The notes under the pieces were generated by a model. The model made no database searches and was not told where the DNA came from. It saw only the letters and a list, made by a program, of their open reading frames with translations. From Verrucomicrobiaceae bacterium (GTDB lineage: Bacteria > Verrucomicrobiota > Verrucomicrobiia > Opitutales > Intestinicryptomonadaceae), in NCBI GenBank assembly GCA_015061955.1, contig SUVO01000005.1, positions 1 to 64,000 on the forward strand: a DNA stretch of 64,000 nt, given 5' to 3'. Position 1 is the first letter of the stretch. Every line of letters starts with the position of its first letter. Below are positions 56,840 through 64,000 of the stretch, one piece after another. The translations under genes were made by a program, and so were the position numbers.

Positions 56840-57778
56840 ATGCAACAAAAGTCGAAAAAAGATTTTCTTTGGACAATAAAAACACACCAGACTCTTCAAT
56901 TATGGCCTGTAAACGATGAAGAATTATCGCTTACAAAACCATATCTTCCCTCAAAGTATGTAAACACTAAAGCTCTGCCAAATATAACATCGCCTACAAC
57001 AATACCTATATGTTGGCTCGATAAATTCGGCTTTGAATATTCAGCAATATCAACACATACGAAACAATATTACTCAGAACATCAGTGCAAAAAGTTTTCA
57101 ACAATAATGTTTACTATTTCTGGCAGTGCAACTTTAAAAACGCAAAACAAAATTTATCAATTAGAAAAAGGAACCATTACCTTGTCGCCCATAACCTCGA
57201 CAACTACATTGCGTGTTAGAAATACTTGGCAAGTTTTGTGGTTTCATATTAAGAAAAACTCTATATTAAATACAATACTTGGCAAAAAAATAATATCGCA
57301 AAAAAGTGAATATTTTGACGACGTAATATCGATAGCGAAAACCTACGCCAATGAAATCTACAAAGATTGTCCCGACGAAGAAGCACTGCAATGCCTTGCA
57401 AAACTTATAAATATTTTTATTCGTCGCGACATTTCAAAAATAAATCCACAAACATTTACACCCTTAACAAACATCGTAAAGCAGTCCATTCCCCAAAATG
57501 CAACAAAATCAACTGCCCAAAAATTAGGAATATCTGTGTACGAGCTAAACAAAAAATCTAAACAGCAATTTGGACAAACCTTTTCCAAGAAAGCACTTTT
57601 AGATAATATGAGCCAAGCACAATATTTGCTCCAGACTACAAATTTATCAATTGCAGAAATTTCAAAAAAAGTCCGTTATTCGAATTCACAATCGTTTTCA
57701 AAAGCTTTCTCAAAAATGTTTAAAATTTCACCTCGTATATATCGACAAAAAAATCTGTTCCGTAGAACAGATTTTTAA
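56840..57778 (+). CDS. AraC-family transcriptional regulator
   Basis: 312 residues. An N-terminal extension of ~50 residues, then a cupin-like domain (about 70-150; YQLEKGTITLSP). Two C-terminal helix-turn-helix motifs follow, the second with VRYSNSQSFSKAFSKMFKISP (core SNSQSFSKAF). Same plan as the regulator at 11497-12453, so probably a paralogue. It is divergent from the GH106-like gene, its presumed target. The last codons (FRRTDF) form one arm of a terminator hairpin. Confidence 0.88.
   Translation: MQQKSKKDFLWTIKTHQTLQLWPVNDEELSLTKPYLPSKYVNTKALPNITSPTTIPICWLDKFGFEYSAISTHTKQYYSEHQCKKFSTIMFTISGSATLKTQNKIYQLEKGTITLSPITSTTTLRVRNTWQVLWFHIKKNSILNTILGKKIISQKSEYFDDVISIAKTYANEIYKDCPDEEALQCLAKLINIFIRRDISKINPQTFTPLTNIVKQSIPQNATKSTAQKLGISVYELNKKSKQQFGQTFSKKALLDNMSQAQYLLQTTNLSIAEISKKVRYSNSQSFSKAFSKMFKISPRIYRQKNLFRRTDF
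57749..57776. terminator. Bidirectional terminator inside the AraC 3' end
   Basis: Perfect 12-bp stem (aaaaatctgttc / gaacagattttt) with loop cgta, overlapping the final codons and stop of the AraC gene. It also follows the ferritin gene stop (57788) on the other strand with a T run, so both convergent genes share it. Confidence 0.85.
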
Positions 57779-57787
57779 GAGCTTTAT

Positions 57788-58297
57788 TTATGCTATTGTT
57801 GGTTGAACAAACGTGCGAGTTGAAAAATCTTTATCGAGGAAAAACAACGCATTTTCATCTTTACCAAAACGCGTTAAAGTATCGATTATTTTTTCCGCAG
57901 TCGATTCTTCTTCAAGCTGTTCACGAACATACCAATCTAATAAAAGCTTTGCAGGTTTATCATTTTCAGCAACAGCTAAATCGCTAAGTTCGTAGATACA
58001 CGCAGTTACATATTGTTCGTGTTCAAGTGTACGCTTAAATAAATCTAACGGAGTACGCTCTTTCAAGCAAGGTGCATCAATAGCAAGCAAATTTATAACG
58101 CCACCTCTATCGATTATATGATTATAAAAGCCCATTGCATGTGCGTATTCTTCTTGAGCTTGAATATTAAACCAATTAGCAAAACCATCAAGATTTTCCT
58201 GCGAACAAACAGCACTCATTGCTTTATATAGATATGCCGAGTATAGTTCTTTATTAATTTGAGCATTGAGAGCTTCTTGCATTTTTTCTGATATCAT
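57788..58297 (-). CDS. ftnA: Ferritin (FtnA-like)
   Basis: 169 residues, normal for bacterial non-haem ferritin. Ferroxidase ligands at exactly the E. coli FtnA positions: Glu17, Glu50, His53, Glu94, Gln127 and Glu130. It oxidises and stores iron in a 24-mer shell in the cytoplasm. A Shine-Dalgarno (AAAGGAA) precedes ATG 58297. It has its own terminator at 57749-57776. Confidence 0.92.
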   Translation of the reverse strand: MISEKMQEALNAQINKELYSAYLYKAMSAVCSQENLDGFANWFNIQAQEEYAHAMGFYNHIIDRGGVINLLAIDAPCLKERTPLDLFKRTLEHEQYVTACIYELSDLAVAENDKPAKLLLDWYVREQLEEESTAEKIIDTLTRFGKDENALFFLDKDFSTRTFVQPTIA

Positions 58298-58337
58298 AAC
58301 ATTCCTTTCTTTATATGTATATCGGTTATTATTATAC

Positions 58338-59519
58338 TTATTTTAGTTTATTTTCAGAAATATCATTTACAATATTTTCAATTAATTCTGGTGTAAAATA
58401 CTGCATAACTACCACATGAGATAACTCACCAAAATCGGCATAGCTATTACATGCAAACGCATATTTCTTTACGATTTTTTCTGCTGGACGCTCAAAGAAT
58501 ATAGTGTTTGAATACTGATTTTTCCAAGCCTTTACGCCACGTTCATGCAGTTTTGCAAGCATTACATCGGTCATTTCTAAACAATGTTCTGCTTGTTTAC
58601 ACAAACCATCCTTACCGATTGAGTTAATACGCCAATATAGTTTCAAAGCATCAAAACCACTTCTCGAACAACTTATAGTTGGAATAACACCTTTCAAATA
58701 CGGGATAGGATTTGAATGAACACTATCGAGAACAGAACGCTTACACACAAAAACTCCAGCAGGTTCGTTAAGCGATAAAAATTTGTGTCCAGATACTGCC
58801 AACGAATCAAAATCCATTTTCTTTACATCTAATATTTCTCTGGCAGAAGAATTGTTTAAGAAAGGCAGATAGCCACCAAACAAAGCAACATCTAAGTGTC
58901 GATAAACTGCTGGTGGATTTTTTGCTTTTAAAACTTCATCTATAGCTTGTTGATTATCGATAGCTCCTTTAAAAGTTCCACCAATAGCAATGGCCACAAG
59001 TGCTGGACGCGTAGCATCTAACTTTTCGGCAAAATCTGTTATATCCATCTGCCCCATTTTATGAGCCTTTATTGTGCGAGTTTCTATATTTTGAATATCG
59101 CCAAGTTTCTTTACCGAATAGTGAGCTTCTTCTGAAACATACAATATGGGTTCTAAATCTGGGCACGCCTGTGCAAGAGCCTTTCTACCAAAATAGATAC
59201 CATGCATGTTGCCATCAGTTCCTCCATTAGAGATAACACCCCAATGATTATTTTCAAAGCCATAAGCCTTGGCAAAAAAATCAATTACATTGGCTTCAAA
59301 ATAATCTGAATTTAACATATCCCAATCTGTTTTGTATGGATCACCAACGTTAATTAAAGTAATGTCGCCCAACTTTGTGTCGGCAAGCCAACGATAAAAT
59401 TCCGATAACCCTGTATCTTGATTAAATGGATACCCCAATTGATTGAATTTATGAGCCACAATATCTTTTGCAGCCTCGTTAAGCTTTTGCATTGCTGTTT
59501 GATTTGGTATATTATTCAT
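58338..59519 (-). CDS. hdc: PLP-dependent (histidine) decarboxylase, group II
   Basis: 393 residues, close to the ~378 of Morganella-type histidine decarboxylase. Schiff-base lysine Lys246 in AVSGHKFLS, PLP-stacking His133 (EEAHYSV), PLP Asp210 (RHLDVALFGG) and the N-terminal HKFNQLGYPFN. Sequence pattern fits the PLP histidine decarboxylase group, which makes histamine; related serine or aromatic amino-acid decarboxylases are the alternative. No histidine/histamine antiporter is adjacent, so an acid-resistance pair is not encoded here. Monocistronic. Confidence 0.75.
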   Translation of the reverse strand: MNNIPNQTAMQKLNEAAKDIVAHKFNQLGYPFNQDTGLSEFYRWLADTKLGDITLINVGDPYKTDWDMLNSDYFEANVIDFFAKAYGFENNHWGVISNGGTDGNMHGIYFGRKALAQACPDLEPILYVSEEAHYSVKKLGDIQNIETRTIKAHKMGQMDITDFAEKLDATRPALVAIAIGGTFKGAIDNQQAIDEVLKAKNPPAVYRHLDVALFGGYLPFLNNSSAREILDVKKMDFDSLAVSGHKFLSLNEPAGVFVCKRSVLDSVHSNPIPYLKGVIPTISCSRSGFDALKLYWRINSIGKDGLCKQAEHCLEMTDVMLAKLHERGVKAWKNQYSNTIFFERPAEKIVKKYAFACNSYADFGELSHVVVMQYFTPELIENIVNDISENKLK

Positions 59520-59543
59520 CTATGTAAAATTAAATTTTAGAAC

Positions 59544-59572
59544 AAAAAAAGGCATACAGACCACCGTACGCC
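59544..59572 (-). terminator. Probable terminator
   Basis: On the minus strand, 7-bp stem with one G-U pair (ggcgtac / gtatgcc), 8-nt loop and T7. It lies 23 bp after the 75-residue gene. Confidence 0.7.
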
Positions 59573-59594
59573 AACTACGCTATGTGTAATTCTA

Positions 59595-59822
59595 TTACAA
59601 AGAAGACTGTTGACGTATGCGATGAACACGCCAATTTAGGCGATGATGCATAATCCAATCTACTCTTGCGCGTTCAAGACCTATATCATGCCCAGCCTTC
59701 TCTGATTCAAGCCATTTATGCTTGAGAACTTCTGCCAATTCGGCCGAACTCTCTTGATAAATCTTAGAGCTTGTGGGCGACGAATTAAGCTGAATATCTC
59801 GAGTCAGTCTTGTATTTTTCAT
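59595..59822 (-). CDS. Small basic protein, 75 aa, unknown
   Basis: 75 residues, no signal peptide. The N-terminal third is Ser/Thr-rich and probably flexible. The C-terminal 45 residues (EVLKHKWLESEKAGHD, then IMHHRLNWRVHR) form likely amphipathic helices rich in Trp, His and Arg. The family is not recognised. It has its own terminator, and its promoter region is divergent from the next gene. The helical tail looks conserved and real, possibly nucleic-acid-binding (inference). Confidence 0.55.
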   Translation of the reverse strand: MKNTRLTRDIQLNSSPTSSKIYQESSAELAEVLKHKWLESEKAGHDIGLERARVDWIMHHRLNWRVHRIRQQSSL

Positions 59823-59921
59823 TGTTTTTTCTTTATTGCTAAAATTGTCTACCTAAAAAAACTATATTCAAGCAAAAAATTTTCTTTTAATGAAATATTT
59901 TTTATGTAGTATACAACAGCT

Positions 59922-60350
59922 ATGAAAGATAACACTAATTCAGCAATTCCATTAGCACTTTTAGTTTGCGACACAGTTATAACCGATGCTATGACAGGTA
60001 AAAAAACCCTCGTTGGCATTTTTAATGCCCTTGGAGCTACTAAATTTCCACATATAATACCAAATATGAATATTTTTGCTTCGCTAACTAATCTCGAAGG
60101 CGAAGTAGAAGTTAAAATAAAAATGATAGCTGGCAATGATGATGTAGTTTTTGAATTACCAGCAAAGGTTCCATTTAAAAACCCATTTGAAACTCCAGAA
60201 TTGTTCTTTAATTTGCAGAATTTCCGAGTAAATGCACCTGGAACATACGAGCTTCAACTAATTGCTAAAGATGAAGTTATAGCATCACGATTGCTGATAT
60301 TTAAAGAAGTTCGTCCACCAGCAAAAGATCAACAAAACAAACCACAATAA
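59922..60350 (+). CDS. DUF6941-like small protein
   Basis: 142 residues. Starts near LALLVCDTVITDAMTGKKTLVGIFNAL (key parts LVCDTVI and GKKTLVGIF), the recognisable pattern of this uncharacterised family; the rest is beta-rich with PELFFNLQNFRV and LQLIAKDEVI. There is no signal peptide. It is probably a single beta-sandwich domain of unknown role. It is followed 38 bp later by an exported hydrolase and may be co-transcribed. Confidence 0.55.
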   Translation: MKDNTNSAIPLALLVCDTVITDAMTGKKTLVGIFNALGATKFPHIIPNMNIFASLTNLEGEVEVKIKMIAGNDDVVFELPAKVPFKNPFETPELFFNLQNFRVNAPGTYELQLIAKDEVIASRLLIFKEVRPPAKDQQNKPQ

Positions 60351-60388
60351 TCTTGACAATATTTACGATTAGATACAATATTTCAAAT

Positions 60389-61183
60389 ATGAAAATTGTA
60401 TCTTTTTTTGTTTGTATTCTAACTTTAATGATAACAACACTATCAGCCGACACAAAAGGAAACTATAAAATGTCGAAATACTTCGGATTTAAGTGTTATG
60501 ATTTTGTACACGAAGGCAGAAAAGCATCGGTTGTAGTTCCTGAAAATCCACGCTCCGACAAAGCGTGGATTGTGCGTCCTGCATTTTTTAGAGCATTTCC
60601 CAATGGCGACATTGAGCTTGTAAAACGAGGTTTCTACCTAACTTACTTCGATGTAACGCACGATTACGGCCGTGTACAAGCACGCAAATTAATGGATAGT
60701 TTTTATTCTTTTATGACTACATCGCAATGGGCTTTGAACAAAAAAGTTGTAATAGAAGGTTTAAGCAGAGGTGGTGCATTTGCATTAATGTGGGCTAATG
60801 ACGACCCTTCAAAACTTGCATGCGTTTATGCCGATAATCCAGTATGCGACTTCCGTGAATGGCCTGTAAAAAAAGAGCCAAAGCTCATTCCTGATTTCAG
60901 AGCAAAATGGAATCTGAAAGAAGGCGAAGAACTTACATTCAATAAAAATCCTTTCGACAATCTTGAAACTTTAGCAAAGAGCAAAGTCCCTGTACTTATG
61001 ATTTATGGCGATAAGGACAACACTGTTCCATTTGAAAAGCATGGTAAAATATATCAGCAACGCTTTCTTGATGCTGGTGGAAACATACAACTTATATGTC
61101 GTAAGGGAGCTAAACATCATCCACACGGATTGAAAGACCCAAAACCAATAATAGACTTCATAGAAAAAGCTTATTCTAAATAA
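60389..61183 (+). CDS. Exported alpha/beta hydrolase
   Basis: 264 residues from ATG 60389, chosen because it starts a signal peptide (MKIVSFFVCILTLMITTLSA); the frame's upstream start at 60353 lacks one. Nucleophile elbow GLSRGGA (about 127-133), Asp region YGDKDNTVPF (about 206-215) and His in KHHPHGL (about 240-246) give a plausible Ser-Asp-His triad. Dienelactone-hydrolase or prolyl-oligopeptidase-like esterases have this form. Substrate unknown; the genomic setting suggests carbohydrate ester hydrolysis. Confidence 0.75.
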   Translation: MKIVSFFVCILTLMITTLSADTKGNYKMSKYFGFKCYDFVHEGRKASVVVPENPRSDKAWIVRPAFFRAFPNGDIELVKRGFYLTYFDVTHDYGRVQARKLMDSFYSFMTTSQWALNKKVVIEGLSRGGAFALMWANDDPSKLACVYADNPVCDFREWPVKKEPKLIPDFRAKWNLKEGEELTFNKNPFDNLETLAKSKVPVLMIYGDKDNTVPFEKHGKIYQQRFLDAGGNIQLICRKGAKHHPHGLKDPKPIIDFIEKAYSK

Positions 61184-61245
61184 TCGACAAAATAATCTTT
61201 GTAGAAACTCCATACTCAAAACCGTCATAAGCTAATATACAAATT

Positions 61246-62160
61246 ATGAATAGACGTACCTTTATAAGTAGTTGTACAGGATTATTGCTATTTAAAATAT
61301 CGGGATTATCTGCTACAAAAGAACATACTGTATCTTTTGCTCAGATTTCTGATACTCAGTTTGGAATGGCAAATGTAGATGCGCAAGGGAAACTTAGTAG
61401 AGGTATTCGTAAGACCATTTACCCACTTAAAAAAATTCCTGAGAATCATTACATCAAAGAATTTCAGATCAAAAAAGCTGAAAAAGAAATTGAAAATTGT
61501 AATGTTTGTATTGATGCTATAAACAAGTTAAAACCTGATTTCTTATTTGTTACAGGTGATATGGTTCAACATCGTGGAAATGAACAAGAACTCAATATGT
61601 TTAGAAACGCTATTAGTAGAGTAGTTAAATCTATTAAAGTATATTATGTTCCAGGAAATCACGATTTGTCGGGGCGTTCTCAAAAAAGTATAAATAGTTA
61701 TATAAAAGAATATGGATATGATAGATTTTGTTTTTTAGAAAATGGAATAGCTTTCATTGGTATAAATACCGAAATTATAAATTCTAAAAAACAAAGTTTG
61801 TGCGATTCTCATTTTGAATGGGTTGCAAATTCTTTAAATAAAGTAAAATCTGCCAAACAAATCTTTGTATTTGGGCATCATCCAATATTTACGCATGATA
61901 TGAATGAGAAGGATTCTTATTCAAATTTTAATAAAACTGAACGCAGTAGATATATTGATCTTTTTAATAAGTTTAAAGTTTCTGCATATCATTGTGGACA
62001 CACTCATAAATTCGATATAGTAGAATCGCAACATTGTTGTAAACAAGTAATAGTTGGAGCCGTAGGAATTCCTTTGGGAATTGGTGCAACATCTGGATAT
62101 TATGCAAAAAATAACTGGATAGAAATTTCAAAAGCTAATCCAGATTGTGCAAAATTATAG
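61246..62160 (+). CDS. Calcineurin-like metallophosphoesterase, Tat-like signal
   Basis: 304 residues. N-terminus MNRRTFISSCTG with a hydrophobic stretch suggests twin-arginine export. Metallophosphoesterase motifs in order: QISDTQFG (Asp36 and Gln), VTGDMVQHRG, PGNHDLSG, FGHHPIF and CGHTHKFD. This is the dinuclear-metal set of CpdA/UshA-type phosphodiesterases. Substrate is a phosphoester outside the cytoplasm. Its codons look especially AT-rich (by eye). Confidence 0.82.
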   Translation: MNRRTFISSCTGLLLFKISGLSATKEHTVSFAQISDTQFGMANVDAQGKLSRGIRKTIYPLKKIPENHYIKEFQIKKAEKEIENCNVCIDAINKLKPDFLFVTGDMVQHRGNEQELNMFRNAISRVVKSIKVYYVPGNHDLSGRSQKSINSYIKEYGYDRFCFLENGIAFIGINTEIINSKKQSLCDSHFEWVANSLNKVKSAKQIFVFGHHPIFTHDMNEKDSYSNFNKTERSRYIDLFNKFKVSAYHCGHTHKFDIVESQHCCKQVIVGAVGIPLGIGATSGYYAKNNWIEISKANPDCAKL

Positions 62161-62274
62161 TATCCTTACTAAACAAGCTTATGTGTTAAATTAAACTTTT
62201 AGTTTAAAAAACTTTACACAAAACAAATCTTTCGACATAGTTTTTGCGATAACAACCCGTAAAATCTACTGTAT

Positions 62275-64000
62275 ATGAAAAATTTGTTTTGTGTTTTTTT
62301 AGTATTTTTATCAGCAATAAAACTTTGTTGGAGTATTACACTATCTGAAAATTCAACAGCGAAAATGCAGATTGTGTTATCAGACACACCAACAATAGTA
62401 GAAAGAACTTCAGCAAAAGAACTAAAAGAACATTTAGACATAATATGTAAAACTAATTTTGAAATTGTTCTAAATTCGCAACGCGACAATTCCCAAAGAG
62501 CTATCTTTGTGGGCGACTTCAAACAAACAAAAGAAATTCTAAATTGCCAAAATTTTAATACGCTTGGCTACGATTCAATAAAAATAAAAACAACGCCTAA
62601 TGGCGATATCGCTCTTTGCGGACATCCACAACGAGGCACACTCTATGCAGTATATACGTTGTTGGAAGATTTCATAGGTGTCAGATGGTGGTCGGCAAAC
62701 GAACGCTATTTGCCAAACAATCCTACATTAAAAATAAGTTCAATAGATGTATCGTATACCCCTAAATTTATGTTACGCGAGGCTCTTTACAGAATTGCAT
62801 TCGGTGGCGTTTTTGCATCGCGTTTGAAACAAAATGGCGCAACACTGACCAAGATGAATTTCAATCGACCTGTAATTTCAAAAGAATATGGAGGTTGTAA
62901 TAACTTAGTTCTGTTCAAAGGTCGTGGGTCATCGTTCCACGCACACTACGAGATTATTCCACCAGAAAAATATTTTAAAACAAATCCCCAATGGTTTTCG
63001 TTAGTAAACGGCAAACGCACTTGCGAGCTTGCGCAATTGTGTCTGACAAACAAGGAAATGACACAACAGTACGTTGAAAATGTAAAAAAACTTTTGCGTG
63101 AAAACCCTCAAGCAACATCTATTCAAGTATCACAAAACGATTGGCAAAAACCTTGCGAATGCAAAAATTGTAAGGCTATTGACGATGAAAATCAATCACA
63201 CGCTGGCACAAACATTTACTTTGCAAACAAGATTGCACAAGCTATCGAAAAAGAATTCCCCAATGTATTTATAGATACCTTTGCTTATCAGTATACTCGC
63301 AAAGCACCAACAAAAATACGCCCTCATAAAAACGTTTTGGTGCGTTTATGCACAATAGAATGCGAATTCTCAAAACCACTTGAAGATGCCACAGCCAAAG
63401 AAAATAAGGCGTTTGTCGACGATATAAAACAATGGGCAAAATTGACAAACAACCTTTTTATATGGGATTATACAACTTGCTTTCGCTCGTATATGATACC
63501 ACATCCTAATATGCGAGTATTAGCCCCAAATATCAGATTTTTCGCTAATAACTCAGTTTCAGGGCTCTTTGAACAAGGCGATGCTTTCTGCAATTCAGGC
63601 GACTTTGTACTTCTGCGTAATTGGGTAATTTCGCACCTAATGTGGAATCCACAACTCGATGAAAATACACTGTTTAAAGAGTTTTTGTATGGTTATTATG
63701 GCAAAGAAGTAGGCTCTATTTTTGAAGAATATATAAAAGTTATCCACGATTGCTCGGATAGAAAAAGAATCTACGTTGGCTGTTTTTCTGATGAACTGCT
63801 TTGGCTTGATACCGACACATATAATAAAGCAAACGCACTAATTCAAAAAGCAAATCAAACAGCACAACAGCTTGAAAAAACTTATCCACAAAAGTATGCT
63901 GGTTTAGTCAAGAAAGTACGTCGTGAATCGTTGTCGTTCCAACATATGAGCGTGGTGTACTACAAGCAGTTGAAACTTAAAGCTATCAAAGAAGCAAAGT
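62275..64000 (+). CDS. DUF4838 glycoside-hydrolase-like protein, 5' part
   Basis: Frame opens at ATG 62275 and runs past the window end (575 codons). The signal peptide is MKNLFCVFLVFLSAIKLCWS. An N-terminal alpha/beta domain (about 30-150) contains RGTLYAVYTLLEDFIGVRWW-type text (key parts GTLYAVYTLLED and GVRWW), typical of the domain before DUF4838. The DUF4838 barrel follows (about 200-480), with ISVQVSQND-like IQVSQNDW, a Cys-rich CECKNCK site, and LFIWDYTT. Related to family 20/67/84-type carbohydrate enzymes; activity unproven. It stands apart from the preceding phosphoesterase. Confidence 0.75.
   Translation, partial: MKNLFCVFLVFLSAIKLCWSITLSENSTAKMQIVLSDTPTIVERTSAKELKEHLDIICKTNFEIVLNSQRDNSQRAIFVGDFKQTKEILNCQNFNTLGYDSIKIKTTPNGDIALCGHPQRGTLYAVYTLLEDFIGVRWWSANERYLPNNPTLKISSIDVSYTPKFMLREALYRIAFGGVFASRLKQNGATLTKMNFNRPVISKEYGGCNNLVLFKGRGSSFHAHYEIIPPEKYFKTNPQWFSLVNGKRTCELAQLCLTNKEMTQQYVENVKKLLRENPQATSIQVSQNDWQKPCECKNCKAIDDENQSHAGTNIYFANKIAQAIEKEFPNVFIDTFAYQYTRKAPTKIRPHKNVLVRLCTIECEFSKPLEDATAKENKAFVDDIKQWAKLTNNLFIWDYTTCFRSYMIPHPNMRVLAPNIRFFANNSVSGLFEQGDAFCNSGDFVLLRNWVISHLMWNPQLDENTLFKEFLYGYYGKEVGSIFEEYIKVIHDCSDRKRIYVGCFSDELLWLDTDTYNKANALIQKANQTAQQLEKTYPQKYAGLVKKVRRESLSFQHMSVVYYKQLKLKAIKEAK

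Noticed and set aside
1-64000. CRISPR arrays, rRNA, integrases, transposases, tmRNA
   Set aside because: Looked for on both strands; none found. The only long repeat is the tRNA-Ala-associated pair.

Overview
The window is AT-rich, densely coded DNA from a Gram-negative, carbohydrate-degrading bacterium. Evidence for the cell type: RND efflux with an outer-membrane factor, LptC/OstA-type lipopolysaccharide transport domains, a PEP-CTERM surface protein, Tat-like and lipoprotein signals. Many exported glycan-active enzymes (GH2-like, GH106-like, GH101/GH129-like, CE15-like, DUF4838, NamZ) alternate with housekeeping genes. This mix points to the PVC group, most likely Verrucomicrobiota (Opitutae-like) or Lentisphaerota, perhaps from a gut; the taxonomy is inference. 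No rRNA, CRISPR array, integrase or transposase was seen. Layout 1-2.25 kb: the 3' end of a type I restriction hsdR, a tiny ORF with its own terminator, and a one-TM hypothetical protein. Layout 2.25-13.35 kb: a segment bounded by two directly repeated ~0.42-kb sequences. The right copy carries an intact tRNA-Ala(CGC); the left carries only the tRNA 3' half, broken in the anticodon loop. This looks like an old island inserted at the tRNA gene. Inside are an AraC regulator and a divergent operon (clan GH-A lipoprotein, MFS transporter, mannonate-dehydratase-like enzyme, SMP-30 lactonase, SDR dehydrogenase, GH101/GH129-like enzyme with a frameshift). Decayed gene pieces lie at both edges. Layout 13.4-20.7 kb: glutamine synthetase, an EEP-fold lipoprotein, a PEP-CTERM protein whose promoter contains a C9/G9 tract between -35 and -10, and a GH2 enzyme. 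Layout 20.7-27.4 kb: a four-gene RND efflux operon ending with its TetR regulator. Layout 27.4-35.2 kb: two more GH101/GH129-like paralogues, a CE15-like esterase, a PHP-domain protein and a NamZ muramidase. Layout 35.5-54.3 kb is the core: a FliA/WhiG-type sigma factor; sufS, an MBL-fold hydrolase, an LptC/OstA protein, rpoZ, smpB and trmL; a long operon running ruvB, FAD oxidase, response regulator-SpoIIE phosphatase, anti-sigma-like kinase, oppDFABC, HI0933-type flavoprotein; and divergent recF with a MidA-like methyltransferase. Layout 54.3-64 kb: a GH106-like enzyme with a divergent AraC regulator, ferritin, a histidine-decarboxylase-like enzyme, small uncharacterised proteins, two exported hydrolases and a DUF4838 gene cut by the window end. 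How the parts work together: the tRNA-Ala island encodes what looks like a complete local route for one sugar (surface hydrolase, importer, dehydrogenase, lactonase, dehydratase) under its own AraC switch. The other glycan genes are separate small units. The ruvB-opp operon couples peptide uptake to a partner-switching-type signalling pair.
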